From contig CAZQHK010000005.1 of the NCBI GenBank assembly GCA_964593455.1, positions 1 to 64,000 on the forward strand: DNA of 64,000 bases, in the 5' to 3' direction. The stretch's first letter is position 1, and the number at the start of each line of letters is the position of its first letter. The translations under genes and the position numbers were made by a program. Below are positions 27,813-36,641 of the stretch, piece by piece. The DNA comes from CAZQHK01 sp964593455 (GTDB lineage Bacteria; Muiribacteriota; CAYSPT01). The notes beneath the pieces were generated by a model that saw nothing but the letters and a program-made list of their open reading frames with translations, was not told the origin of the DNA and made no database searches.

Positions 27813-28819
27813 CGGATCAGGGAACACCGTTGGTTGAACTCAAGGACATTTTTATGTTCTTCCCGGTGGGTGACGAGGAGCATATGCAGGCCGGATACAA
27901 TGTGAGTCTGCAGTTACGTTCCAGAGACATGATAGCGGTGGTAGGCGAGTCGGGCTGCGGCAAATCAACCGTGGGTCGTATCTGCCTGGGGGTACAGGAA
28001 CCGACCAGGGGGCAGGTACTTTACCAGGGCTCCGACATCTGGGACCCGGCTTTCCGGTGGACGGAAGATCTCCGTTTCTCGGTGCAGATCGTCCACCAGG
28101 ACTCCTTCGCCAGCCTCAACCCGGTCCGCACCATCTACCAGACACTCTCGGCGCCGCTGTTCCACTACGGACTGGCTTCGAACCGTGATGAAGCCAGAAA
28201 GAAAGTTACCGAACTCCTGCAGAGCGTTGATCTGGCACCCATGGAGTTTTTCATCGACAAGTATCCGTTCCAGCTTTCGGGAGGACAGCGCCAGCGGGTC
28301 TCCATCGCCCGGACCACTATCCTGAAGCCGAAGCTTATCGTGGCAGACGAGCCGGTTTCCGCGGTAGACGCCTCCATGCGGCTTTCATTACTGGACCTGA
28401 TGAAAAAACTCAACCAGGAGCACGACATAGCGTTTCTGTATATCACCCATGATCTTGCCACCGCCCGGTACTTCGCTCCGAAAGGACAACTGGTGGTCAT
28501 GTACCTGGGCCGTATCGTGGAAATAGGTACCATCGATGACGCGGTAAGAAATCCCGGTCATCCTTACCTGCAGGCGCTTCTGACCGCCATCCCACCATCC
28601 GATCCACACCAGGCCAAGAAACAGGTCAAGTTACCGCTTAAATCATTCGACATGCCCAACGCCAGCAACCCGCCGCCGGGCTGTGTTTTTCATCCTCGCT
28701 GCCCGCACTCCGACGAGATGTGCGCCAACGAGATACCCTTGCTCGAAGAGACAAAACGGTACCCGAACCGGAAGATCGCCTGCCGTTTCAAGGACAAGAT
28801 CCCGGCCTGGAAGAAATGA
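27809..28819 (+). CDS. ABC peptide transporter ATP-binding protein (OppF/DppF type)
   Basis: This 336-residue second ATPase has Walker A GESGCGKST, signature LSGGQRQRVSIA and Walker B LIVADEPVSAVD. The same C-terminal extension with clustered cysteines (CVFHPRC, C) is present. GTG overlaps the stop of the preceding ATPase (GTGA) after AAGGAG. Two different ATPases, two permeases and one lipoprotein form a complete Opp/Dpp-type importer. Confidence 0.9.
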   Translation: MTDQGTPLVELKDIFMFFPVGDEEHMQAGYNVSLQLRSRDMIAVVGESGCGKSTVGRICLGVQEPTRGQVLYQGSDIWDPAFRWTEDLRFSVQIVHQDSFASLNPVRTIYQTLSAPLFHYGLASNRDEARKKVTELLQSVDLAPMEFFIDKYPFQLSGGQRQRVSIARTTILKPKLIVADEPVSAVDASMRLSLLDLMKKLNQEHDIAFLYITHDLATARYFAPKGQLVVMYLGRIVEIGTIDDAVRNPGHPYLQALLTAIPPSDPHQAKKQVKLPLKSFDMPNASNPPPGCVFHPRCPHSDEMCANEIPLLEETKRYPNRKIACRFKDKIPAWKK

Positions 28820-29037
28820 ACGGTTACTTTTTACTTTTATTGAAACTTTCAGTTATTATTCTAATCCTGTCGATTCTACCGCTTCTCCTGATAGAAGACA
28901 AAGCGTCGGCCGAGTTTGTGGTTTCACAGCTCACAGCTTTCATATCGGCAGTGGTGGTTATCGGTTCCGTGATTGCGCTGCGGTTGGTGAGGCGCGGACC
29001 TGACGATAACAAGGAGACGAGCAATAACGACCGATAA
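28816..29037 (+). CDS. Small two-helix membrane protein at the end of the Opp operon
   Basis: The 73-residue product has two hydrophobic helices (about 4-26 and 38-57) and a charged, disordered tail. The ATG overlaps the stop of the second ATPase (ATGA), which argues for real, coupled translation even though the ribosome site is weak (GGAAG). I do not recognise the family. A small transporter-associated subunit is possible but is only inferred from position. Confidence 0.5.
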   Translation: MNGYFLLLLKLSVIILILSILPLLLIEDKASAEFVVSQLTAFISAVVVIGSVIALRLVRRGPDDNKETSNNDR

Positions 29038-29159
29038 GACAGATGAACGAGATTGAGATTTTGAGATTTTAAACCTCAGCTTTCCTGCGTTTTATTGTTA
29101 GGCAAAGAGACAGGAGATTAAGATTTTTACCCGGGCGGAGGCTGGTTTTTCCCACCGGA

Positions 29160-29227
29160 CGTGAGTGTAAACATGGTGGCGTAGCGTAAGCTAGGTGGTC
29201 CCGCCCTCAAGTAAGCAGCGTAGAAAG
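29160..29227 (+). repeat. Dispersed intergenic repeat (copy B)
   Basis: This is the most complete copy; its 5' half matches 25823-25892 and its 3' half matches 10226-10259 and (inverted) 155-195. Its last 23 bases are repeated exactly at 29328-29350 after the gap, then run on into the ribosome site of the next gene. Multiple copies of this element probably caused the assembly break. Confidence 0.5.
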
Positions 29228-29327
29228 NNNNNNNNNNNNNNNNNNNNNNNNNNNNNNNNNNNNNNNNNNNNNNNNNNNNNNNNNNNNNNNNNNNNNNNNN
29301 NNNNNNNNNNNNNNNNNNNNNNNNNNN
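29228..29327. other. Assembly gap (100 N) with 23-base duplicated flank
   Basis: The 23 bases before the gap (29205-29227) are identical to the 23 after it (29328-29350). The contigs probably overlap and no sequence is missing, though a tandem repeat cannot be excluded. Confidence 0.9.
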
Positions 29328-29357
29328 CCTCAAGTAAGCAGCGTAGAAAGGAAGTTA

Positions 29358-30395
29358 GTGCCGGACGTGACTAAAACTATAACCATGAAAATTGAGTTGA
29401 AAAAATACGATGGTAACCCGATACTGGTTCCCAACCCGGAGATCGGCTGGGAATCACAAGCGGTTTTCAACGCCGGCGTTATCTATCATGACGGGCGCTT
29501 CCACATGCTCTACCGCGCCATCGGAGAGTACGAGCACTATATCTCGCGTCTCGGTTATGCGGTGTCGGAAGACGGCCAGAACTTCCGGCGTGTATCCAAA
29601 GAAGCTGTCCTCTTTCCGGAACATGAATACGAGCAGTGGGGATGCGAGGATTCGCGGATCATGGAACTCGAGGGGACCATTTATGTCACCTACGTGGCCC
29701 TGAACAAGAACGAAAAGGGGCAGATACTTCCCCTGACAGCCCTGGCCCGTACCAACGACTTTTTCTCGTATGAAAAACTGGGACTCATTAACCCGGCGCA
29801 GTCAATCAACAAAGACACGGTGCTGTTCCCTGAAAAGATCGGCGGCCGCTACATGATGATCCACCGTCCCCACAACTGGATACAGGACGAAATCAAGCGT
29901 GAAAACGGCCGGTTAATGGTTAAACTGCATGACTGTTGGCTCCCCTGGGAACTGGAAGAGGAACCGGACTATTTCCCGGAGAAACCGTCAATCTGGGCAG
30001 CCTACTCCGATGACCTCATCAACTGGTACGGACACCAGGTGATGATGGAACCGAAGTTCACCTGGGAAAAGAGCAAAATAGGCGGTGGCTGCCCCCCGAT
30101 CAGAACCGAGTACGGCTGGCTTCTCATCTTCCACGGTGTCGGACATACCGAAACCGGTAACCGTCGCTACTGTGCCGGAGCGGCACTTCTCGACCTGGAA
30201 GATCCTACCAGGATTCTCTGCCGGTTGGAGAATCCGATTTTAGCCCCTGAATGCGACTATGAAATAGAAGGAGACGTACCTCGTGTGGTGTTCCCGGAAG
30301 GCGCCGTTCTCTTCGATGACGGCAGACTTTTTGTGTATTACGGAGGTGGCGATAAATGCGTCAACCTGGCCACGGGAACCGTCCGGTTTGGCTGA
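29358..30395 (+). CDS. GH130-family beta-mannoside phosphorylase/hydrolase
   Basis: The 345-residue five-bladed propeller enzyme acts on beta-mannosides, by phosphorolysis or hydrolysis. GH130 signatures are NPILVPNPEIGWES at the N-terminus, YHDGRFHMLYRA, WGCEDSRI with the catalytic Asp, KDTVLFPEKIGGRY, and a C-terminal YYGGGDKCVNLATG. Phosphate-binding residues were not checked, so the choice between phosphorylase and hydrolase stays open. The GTG at 29358 follows AAAGGAAG closely; an ATG at 29385 lacks a site. It stands alone after the Opp operon. Confidence 0.85.
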   Translation: MPDVTKTITMKIELKKYDGNPILVPNPEIGWESQAVFNAGVIYHDGRFHMLYRAIGEYEHYISRLGYAVSEDGQNFRRVSKEAVLFPEHEYEQWGCEDSRIMELEGTIYVTYVALNKNEKGQILPLTALARTNDFFSYEKLGLINPAQSINKDTVLFPEKIGGRYMMIHRPHNWIQDEIKRENGRLMVKLHDCWLPWELEEEPDYFPEKPSIWAAYSDDLINWYGHQVMMEPKFTWEKSKIGGGCPPIRTEYGWLLIFHGVGHTETGNRRYCAGAALLDLEDPTRILCRLENPILAPECDYEIEGDVPRVVFPEGAVLFDDGRLFVYYGGGDKCVNLATGTVRFG

Positions 30396-30718
30396 GATAA
30401 TTATCGCACCAATTACCAAATTCAAGATCTGACGCCATTGCACTGCTGGTGGAATACTTGTGAAATATGGGGGTTTTAGCAGGCATTGATGGAATTGAAA
30501 TAACTGGCTACACTTGACAAACCGCACTTTTGGGGTTAGGCTTTAAGTGTAAGTCCGGTGAGTATGTGTATCCGGCAGGACCAGGGATGGTATATCAGGC
30601 AGATGGATCTGCCAGACGTCAGTTACTTTGAATATGGTAGGCCGGTCCTGCAGGATGACCAGGGCGGGCCTTTTTAAATATGGTCCGGGAAATCTTGTAA
30701 AGAAAGGAGGCGATCAGC
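30396..30718. other. Intergenic region upstream of flaG
   Basis: This 323-base stretch holds one arm-like copy of an inverted-repeat element (30460-30480), a TTGACA at 30514 without a good -10 box, and a 6-bp hairpin (GGCAGA/TCTGCC, 30598-30613). A GC-rich potential hairpin ending in GGGCCTTTTT lies near 30640-30676. No gene was found. I saw no FliA-type promoter. Confidence 0.5.
30460..30480 (+). repeat. Single arm of the palindromic inverted-repeat element
   Basis: GTGAAATATG followed by GGGGTTTTAGC resembles the right arm of the hairpin element at 43780-43836. No matching left arm was seen nearby, so it is a remnant or a chance match. Confidence 0.35.
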
Positions 30719-31045
30719 TTGAAGATTGAAGACGTTATGCCGCTTATTGAAGCGGTAAAGCCTCGACAACCTGCGGTCCACGAGAAGAAGGAATCAGCTG
30801 AAGTACCGCAGCCGCAAGAGGCTATGCAGCAAGTCAAGCAGGCCTCCGTTTACATGCAGCAGCTTTCGCAAAGCTTCAACAAGAAGCTTGCTTTCTCGGT
30901 GGATGACAGGATAGACAGGATTTTGGTCAAAGTTGTCAACAAAGACACCAACGAGATTATCAGAGAGATACCATCTCAGGAGTTCGTCGATATGGTGGCG
31001 CGCATGCGCCAGTACATCGGCACCATGTTCGACGATATCGCCTGA
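30719..31045 (+). CDS. flaG: FlaG flagellar protein
   Basis: The 108-residue protein has a variable N-terminal half and a C-terminal FlaG domain. FSVDDRIDRILVKVVNKDT and EIIREIPSQEFVDMVARM are the family hallmarks. FlaG is associated with flagellar filament length and is usually next to flagellin or fliD, neither of which is present here. The TTG start at 30719 is set by a perfect AAAGGAGG 9 bases upstream. A strong terminator follows the gene. Confidence 0.85.
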   Translation: MKIEDVMPLIEAVKPRQPAVHEKKESAEVPQPQEAMQQVKQASVYMQQLSQSFNKKLAFSVDDRIDRILVKVVNKDTNEIIREIPSQEFVDMVARMRQYIGTMFDDIA

Positions 31046-31085
31046 CGGAACCGGCCGCAAAACAATAACACGAACACACGTACGA

Positions 31086-31119
31086 GACGGGTTTGAACAG
31101 CCGTTCAAACCCGTCTTTT
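31086..31119 (+). terminator. Rho-independent terminator after flaG
   Basis: A perfect 13-bp stem (GACGGGTTTGAAC with its complement) and a 4-base loop, followed by TTTTATTT. It isolates flaG from the pilin-like operon. Confidence 0.9.
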
Positions 31120-31258
31120 ATTTCTGTGAGATCACGTTTCGAATTTTGCCTACTCTACAGTGATGGGAAGCGGCATCCTGCAGGAGAAATTTATTTATTT
31201 AAAGGTTTTCAGGAAAACAGATGCGTAAGTATTGTGAGGGAACAGCTGCTAAATTAAG

Positions 31259-31288
31259 TTGACATAGTTGTGAATGCGCATCTAAAAT
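31259..31288 (+). promoter_or_regulatory. Promoter of the pseudopilin gene
   Basis: TTGACA at 31259-31264, an 18-base spacer and TAAAAT at 31283-31288. A second TATAAT occurs at 31302-31307 without a clear -35 box. Confidence 0.5.
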
Positions 31289-31328
31289 TAGACTGGCTAA
31301 GTATAATATATATAGGAGGTTTTCTTAA

Positions 31329-33278
31329 ATGTACAAGTCTATCTCTAATAAACGAGGTATGGCCGTCCCGATCGCGATGGTCGTCGTCCTGTTTCTGTCA
31401 ACGCTTCTCGTCGGCGGCTACTGGATGTCCAGAACCCAGATGCAGCACACCAGCCTGGCCAGGGACAGGGTATTGGCCTCTTACCTGTCCGAGTCGGGAC
31501 ATAACGCCATCACCAACAGGATAATCAAGCACGGATGGGACGCCGTCTGGTACAGTCCCAAGCACGAGGGGGAAATCTCTGAAACATTGAGCGCTAAAAG
31601 CCATATTTACGCTTATATCAAGGATATTCCCGCCAAGGACGGGAGCCTGGACCGAATCGAGATCTACTCGAAAGGAATCCACAACAAGACCGCCCAGCTG
31701 TATTACCAGGAACTGGCCTTTATCCCGGCGCCGCCTTTTAACCGCAGCGGAGATTATGTGGCGAAAGACGTCAAAATTACCAACCGGTTCAAGATAACTT
31801 CCGGTGACATCAAAGAAGACGTCCATGACGCCAACCTGAAGGATGAAGAAGTCCGGAAGAAAGTCAAGCAAGCAGTGGTGGACAAGATCGTCATCATCAT
31901 CGAAGAACACGCCAAGAAACAGAGCGATGCCGATGGAGAAGAAGACGTGGAAGGTGAATCGGGCCGCAAGGCGGAGACCGAGTACCTGGCCCGTAAGGGA
32001 CGGGAGATCTTCGAGAACGATGAGGTTCAAATCGTGGTAAACGGGAGAGAAGATCCTTACAACACGACAGAATCGATCAACCTTCTCTTCGGCGAGTCTA
32101 AGAACGGTTTGGGACTGTTTAGACAAAACACTGTCGATCCCGGCAAGTCCCTGAACGACCTGGCCAAAAAAGCCGGTCGCGCCCGCCTGTATTACAGCGT
32201 GCTGTTTGAAATGATGACGGAAAACGAAGACGGTGATCTCGAAGTTATACAGAAGATTGCCAAAGCCGAGACCAGTATACCTCTGTATGTCCAGTACGGG
32301 GAACGCAAAGATCAGGACGGCCAGCCGCTCACCGTGCCCCTGGACGAATACCTGAACGCCTTGATAAAAACAGTGGACGTGAATGAGGAACCACCGACGG
32401 ACATTGCCGAGTACAGCCCGCCCGACGAAGACCAGACCAAGTATGATGATCTTAAGGGCGAGATAGACGGAGAATCGGAATTTGAACGGACGAAAAATAA
32501 CTTTGACGGCTACAAGCTCGGTAGTTCCGATGCACTGACCGGTAACACTCCCGGGGCCGACACGGTAGAGACGCCCCCTTGGTCAGCCGGGAAAAATTAT
32601 GAACAGTTTAAAGAACCGCCCCGCACCTCCGTCACTATTTTTGTACCGGAAACCGCACTCAAGGATCCAGCCGAGCCAGTCAATACGCCATTGACCGCCA
32701 TCACCAACGCCGGCAATGCCCAGGAGGCCAACAAACAGCTAGACCAGGCCTTAAACGCAGGCCTTATTACACCCCAACAGGCCAATCAGCAAAGGACCAC
32801 CATCAACAACTATTACAACATCAACAATGGCAATACCGGACAAACCGGACAAACGGGTGCCGCCCAGGGCGCCGTCGCCGGCGCAGAAGCGGGTGCAGCC
32901 GGTACCGGCGACGGTTTGAACCATTGCCCATCCCCTGCCGAAGGAGAGAATCCGCCCGGCTTCTTCGAAAGGTTCCTGACCGGACCTGGCGCCAATGCAG
33001 CCGGCTATGTCGCCGGTGGTACCCTGGCCGTGGCTGGTTTTCCACTCGGTCTCCTGGCAGCGGGACCGGTTAAAAACGCCGTCTCCAACGCTATCAAGGA
33101 TTTCGGGGAGAAATATGGGCCGGGGCTTGACCAGAAAGCTTCAACCGTCAAAAACGCGGCGGTTAACACCGTCAACACCGTGACCAATACAGCAAACAAC
33201 GTTAAAGATGCGGTGTTTGGCTTATTCTCCAAAAACAAAGATCAAGATGACGACCAGGATGAAGGCGACACGAATTAA
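31329..33278 (+). CDS. PilX-like pilin/pseudopilin protein with long C-terminal extension
   Basis: The 649-residue protein starts with a short basic leader and a hydrophobic helix (about 9-32: RGMAVPIAMVVVLFLSTLL) followed by a polar helix, as in minor pilins of the PilX class. The +5 Glu typical of major pilins is missing. A mixed alpha/beta, strongly acidic body follows. Near residues 500-530 lies a Gly/Ala/Gln-rich low-complexity stretch. A second hydrophobic, glycine-rich segment is around 555-585. The tail is Asp-rich. AGGAGG lies 9 bases before the ATG. It begins the cluster that includes two more pilin-like proteins. The long extension could be a surface adhesin part, but that is inference. 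Confidence 0.6.
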   Translation: MYKSISNKRGMAVPIAMVVVLFLSTLLVGGYWMSRTQMQHTSLARDRVLASYLSESGHNAITNRIIKHGWDAVWYSPKHEGEISETLSAKSHIYAYIKDIPAKDGSLDRIEIYSKGIHNKTAQLYYQELAFIPAPPFNRSGDYVAKDVKITNRFKITSGDIKEDVHDANLKDEEVRKKVKQAVVDKIVIIIEEHAKKQSDADGEEDVEGESGRKAETEYLARKGREIFENDEVQIVVNGREDPYNTTESINLLFGESKNGLGLFRQNTVDPGKSLNDLAKKAGRARLYYSVLFEMMTENEDGDLEVIQKIAKAETSIPLYVQYGERKDQDGQPLTVPLDEYLNALIKTVDVNEEPPTDIAEYSPPDEDQTKYDDLKGEIDGESEFERTKNNFDGYKLGSSDALTGNTPGADTVETPPWSAGKNYEQFKEPPRTSVTIFVPETALKDPAEPVNTPLTAITNAGNAQEANKQLDQALNAGLITPQQANQQRTTINNYYNINNGNTGQTGQTGAAQGAVAGAEAGAAGTGDGLNHCPSPAEGENPPGFFERFLTGPGANAAGYVAGGTLAVAGFPLGLLAAGPVKNAVSNAIKDFGEKYGPGLDQKASTVKNAAVNTVNTVTNTANNVKDAVFGLFSKNKDQDDDQDEGDTN

Positions 33279-33296
33279 GCAATAATCAATTAACAT

Positions 33297-33336
33297 ACCG
33301 GTAGGAGCAGGCAGAGCGTTCCTGCCGGTTTGATTT
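33297..33336 (+). terminator. Probable hairpin terminator after the pseudopilin gene
   Basis: ACCGG-t-AGGA pairs with TCCT-g-CCGGT across a 13-base loop and is followed by TTGATTT. The T-run is imperfect, so partial read-through into the next gene is possible. Confidence 0.5.
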
Positions 33337-33368
33337 CAGACGCGGGCAGCAGGAAAGAGTTTTGAGCA

Positions 33369-35387
33369 ATGGCAGCTGAAAACGGCAACGGCACGAACAC
33401 AGAAGTTACTTACGACTCCCTGTCCGCTATCTACGAAGATCTCAACAGCAGCGATTTCGAGCAGCGCCTCCAGGCCCTGATATACGTGGGAGAGCACGGC
33501 TGGAAAGGCTCACTCGATTACCTGGTGCGTATGCTCGACCGGGAAGACAATAACTACGTCATCGCCACCTTGATCAAGGTTATCGGGAAACAGGCCCAGC
33601 CAAAGACCATCGATTTTATCAGGCCCTACTTAAGCTACACCGACAGCCGTATCAGGGCCAACGCGGTCGATGCCCTTAGCCACTTCGACGAAGAACGAAT
33701 CTTCGACATTATCGCCCCACACCTTTCGGACCCCGACAAACGGGTCTGCGCCAACGCCGTCCGGGCCATCTGGAAGTTCAATCCAGCCAAATCGTTAATG
33801 AAACTGGAAGACCTGATCAGGGATGACAGCGCCTCTGTCAGGCGCAGTGTCCTCTTCGTACTGGATGAGATAGAAGACCTGAGAATCAGGAAGATCGTCA
33901 AGATCGCACTTTCCGACGAGGACCCGGAGATAAAAAACAAGGCCGAGGCCCTGGAGAAAAAACTGGTATTGAAATTCGCCGAGGATGAAGAAACCACGGC
34001 ACAACCCGAAGACGAGTTCAGCCAGATTGTTTCCCAGTATTACATCACCAACTCCAAGGGGAAACTCGAAAGTTTGAAAGCCATCGAGAAAAGCGGTGAA
34101 CAGGGATTCGTGAAACCGTTGATCGATTATCTTCCCCACGAGGAGAACGATTTCGTCGTGGCTTCCATCGTCCTGACCCTGGGAAAACTGGGCGGCAGCG
34201 AGGTCGTGCCCGCTTTGAGGGAAGCCCTCTCCCACGAAAACCACCGCGTGCGAGCCAACGCCGTGGAAGCGCTTTCCTATACCGGCGATAAACAGGTTTT
34301 CTTCTATATCGCCGATTGTTTCCACGACAGCGACAACCGGGTGCAGGCCAACGTGGCCAAAGCCCTGTGGATGTTATCCCCGCAGCAGTGTCTCGACAAA
34401 CTCAGGCAGATGGCGGTCTCGTCCAAACAGCTCGACCGGTTGAGCGCCGTGTACGCACTGTCGGTAATCGGCACGCCCATGTGCAAGATCCTACTCAAGG
34501 ACCTGACCAAAGACAAGGATCCGAAAGTTGCCGGAAACGCCCGGGAGGCATTGGGTAAAATAGCTACCGGGATTGAGCTGGAAGAGGTCGGTCCCGGCAT
34601 CCTGCAGCAACTGCTGGCCAGCCAGTACGGCAAGTGGCTGATCCCCCTTACCTGCCTGGTGCTCATAGCCACTTCTTTCACACTTATTTACACCAGGCCG
34701 GAACTGGAAGAGTCCATATCCGATTCGTGGCGGCTCCAGGTCAAACGGGACAGCACGCATTTTATCCGGGAACAGCGCGTACGCCAGGGCAAGCTGACCC
34801 GGAAGCAATTCACGCGAATCAAACCCTATCTGAAAAAGGCCTTGATTTTTGAAAGCAGAGGGAAGTACAACAAAGCCAAGACACAATACCAGAAGGCATT
34901 GAAACTGGCCGACAACTGCAGTCTGGCTCACAACAACCTGGGATTCATTTACTTCAGGGAAGGCAGGCTCAACCTGACCAAAGATCATTACGAAAAGGCG
35001 CTGGCAATCAACCCAAAGTATGTCAGCACCCTTAATAACTACGGTTTTCTCATGTTCAAACGAAGCCGGATTCCCGTCTCCAAATCATATTATGAAAAAG
35101 CCCTCGAAATAGCACCCGACGATCAGATCGTCATGAACAATCTCGGGTACACGCACTACATCGAAGCAAACTTCGAAAAAGCGAGAGAGCTTTTCGAGAC
35201 GATACTTGACGAGAACCCGCTCAACGCCGTCGCCCGCAACAACCTGGCGGCGGTTTTGATCGCGGAAAAAAACTATCAGCGGGCCGCCACCGAACTGGAA
35301 GAAGTCGTGTTGAGCGCGGACGAATCTGATATAATGGGACAGCAGGCGAAACAAGCCTTGGATACCATCAAAGAGACCGTACAATAA
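33369..35387 (+). CDS. Membrane-anchored HEAT-repeat/TPR protein
   Basis: The 672-residue protein has two arrays of HEAT repeats (about 15-190 and 225-410; one unit reads RIRANAVDALSHFDEERIF). A single membrane helix lies near 421-440 (WLIPLTCLVLIATSF) and at least three TPR units near 490-670 (NPKYVSTLNNYGFLMFKRSR). The HEAT half should be cytoplasmic and the TPR half periplasmic, so it could link a cytoplasmic signal to an envelope machine. It is 33 bases upstream of a pilin-like gene. No enzyme motif was seen. Confidence 0.75.
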   Translation: MAAENGNGTNTEVTYDSLSAIYEDLNSSDFEQRLQALIYVGEHGWKGSLDYLVRMLDREDNNYVIATLIKVIGKQAQPKTIDFIRPYLSYTDSRIRANAVDALSHFDEERIFDIIAPHLSDPDKRVCANAVRAIWKFNPAKSLMKLEDLIRDDSASVRRSVLFVLDEIEDLRIRKIVKIALSDEDPEIKNKAEALEKKLVLKFAEDEETTAQPEDEFSQIVSQYYITNSKGKLESLKAIEKSGEQGFVKPLIDYLPHEENDFVVASIVLTLGKLGGSEVVPALREALSHENHRVRANAVEALSYTGDKQVFFYIADCFHDSDNRVQANVAKALWMLSPQQCLDKLRQMAVSSKQLDRLSAVYALSVIGTPMCKILLKDLTKDKDPKVAGNAREALGKIATGIELEEVGPGILQQLLASQYGKWLIPLTCLVLIATSFTLIYTRPELEESISDSWRLQVKRDSTHFIREQRVRQGKLTRKQFTRIKPYLKKALIFESRGKYNKAKTQYQKALKLADNCSLAHNNLGFIYFREGRLNLTKDHYEKALAINPKYVSTLNNYGFLMFKRSRIPVSKSYYEKALEIAPDDQIVMNNLGYTHYIEANFEKARELFETILDENPLNAVARNNLAAVLIAEKNYQRAATELEEVVLSADESDIMGQQAKQALDTIKETVQ

Positions 35388-35420
35388 GCGTATCACAAAA
35401 GGACGAGGTGTATAGATCGC

Positions 35421-36065
35421 GTGAACCGGCGGAACAACAAGGGATACACGCTTTACGAGGTGCTGCTGGCTATCACCATCCTGGGTTTCGTAGCCACCCC
35501 CCTGATCATCCTGTTCCGCACCTCGGTCAGGACTATCAGTAAAGGTAAGAGTAACCTGCAGGCACTTTTCCTGGCCCAATACGTCATGGAAAAAATCAAG
35601 CACGACCTGGCAACCGTCCCTAACTATTATAAGAACCTGGAAACTGATCTCCCTGAAGTAATGGCCCCGCTGGTGGAAAATGATGCGGACACGCTGACCT
35701 TTCTGGCTAAAAAAGTCAAAGGTTACTCCTCCATGGCCGAGGCCGTAGCCAACCCGGAATTCGACCTGGCAGGCGGTACCATTCCCCCGGTAACATCCAA
35801 ACACTTCAAGGATTTCGAGGACATCGTCATACCCAAGGGATCATTCGAGATAGGAATCGAGAAGAAGGAAGAATACAAGAAACTCCACAAGATTCTATCA
35901 CAATATCTCGTATCGGTGCTGGTCGAAGAAGCTGATTTTCCCGTTTCCGATTTTGATGATCCTATGAAAAAAATCACCGTCACCATTCACTGGGTGAATG
36001 AGAAAGGACTAGCGGAGTCGTTGAGCCTGTTTGCCTGGGAGGGGCCGCATGTTTCGTCAATGTAA
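35421..36065 (+). CDS. Type IV pilin-like protein (PilV class)
   Basis: The 214-residue prepilin has the leader peptidase/methylation motif KGYTLYEVLLAI, with cleavage expected after G8 and Glu at +5 (E13). A long hydrophobic helix and a polar body follow. GAGGTG lies 11 bases before the GTG start. It overlaps the next pilin-like gene by 17 bases, the usual arrangement of minor pseudopilins that cap type II secretion or type IV pilus fibres. Confidence 0.78.
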   Translation: MNRRNNKGYTLYEVLLAITILGFVATPLIILFRTSVRTISKGKSNLQALFLAQYVMEKIKHDLATVPNYYKNLETDLPEVMAPLVENDADTLTFLAKKVKGYSSMAEAVANPEFDLAGGTIPPVTSKHFKDFEDIVIPKGSFEIGIEKKEEYKKLHKILSQYLVSVLVEEADFPVSDFDDPMKKITVTIHWVNEKGLAESLSLFAWEGPHVSSM

Positions 36066-36624
36066 TTTTAATTTGGGAAACGAACGCGGGAACCGCTTTG
36101 ATGGCCGGCGCTTAAAAAGGCCGCGCGGATTTACCCTGCCGGAGATTTTTATTGCCTCCAGCATTTTCCTGCTCGTGGTTCTCGTACTGGCCAGGTTCAT
36201 GTTCCTGGGGAAGAGAGGATACGAAGAGAGCTTCGACTCATCAGTGCTCCAGGGCGCGTCGAGAAAAGCAATCCTGACCATGTTGTCGGAACTGCAGGAG
36301 AGCCGTGAGATTGAAATACCGGATGTTCAGCCCATGGAATTTTTAACGAGAAACCTCGCGGTGGTGAGAAATGGTAAATATGAGCAGATAGAATACGCGT
36401 TTAAGGAAGAAGCAGGTTCCATCGTTCGCCGAAATCTTTCCACCGACGATCCTGCCGAAAAGGGACGAAAAGTTATCGTAGAGAACGTGAAGGCTTTGTT
36501 CTTCACCCGGTTAAGTGATAAACTGTTGAGCGTTAGAGTAGTGGTTACTACCGACGATAAGGATGATGAAAAGCGAAGGGAGAGCCAGATAATAACGAGC
36601 TTTTTTTTGCGTAACAAACTATAG
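36049..36624 (+). CDS. Type IV pilin-like protein (PilW/GspJ class)
   Basis: The 191-residue prepilin has an unusually long leader (27 residues) before RGFTLPEIFIASSI, cleaved after G27, with Glu at +5 (E32). The C-terminal half is beta-rich and resembles minor pseudopilins of the PilW/GspJ type. ATG at 36049 is preceded by GGGAGGGG; an upstream TTG six codons earlier is less likely. It is translationally coupled to the pilin-like gene before it. Confidence 0.75.
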   Translation: MFRQCNFNLGNERGNRFDGRRLKRPRGFTLPEIFIASSIFLLVVLVLARFMFLGKRGYEESFDSSVLQGASRKAILTMLSELQESREIEIPDVQPMEFLTRNLAVVRNGKYEQIEYAFKEEAGSIVRRNLSTDDPAEKGRKVIVENVKALFFTRLSDKLLSVRVVVTTDDKDDEKRRESQIITSFFLRNKL

Positions 36625-36641
36625 GAAAGGAAGTGTGTGGC

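Larger units (their letters stand above)
29038..29357. other. Intergenic region with repeat and assembly gap
   Basis: The stretch between the Opp operon and the GH130 gene holds the repeat copy at 29160-29227 and the gap at 29228-29327. No open frame of interest was seen. Confidence 0.6.

Noticed and set aside
30514..30542. TTGACA before flaG as a promoter
   Set aside because: The matching -10 position reads TAGGCT, too far from consensus to call.
30640..30676. GC-rich structure before flaG considered as a c-di-GMP riboswitch or terminator
   Set aside because: The conserved GEMM-type core bases are missing and the stem is irregular.
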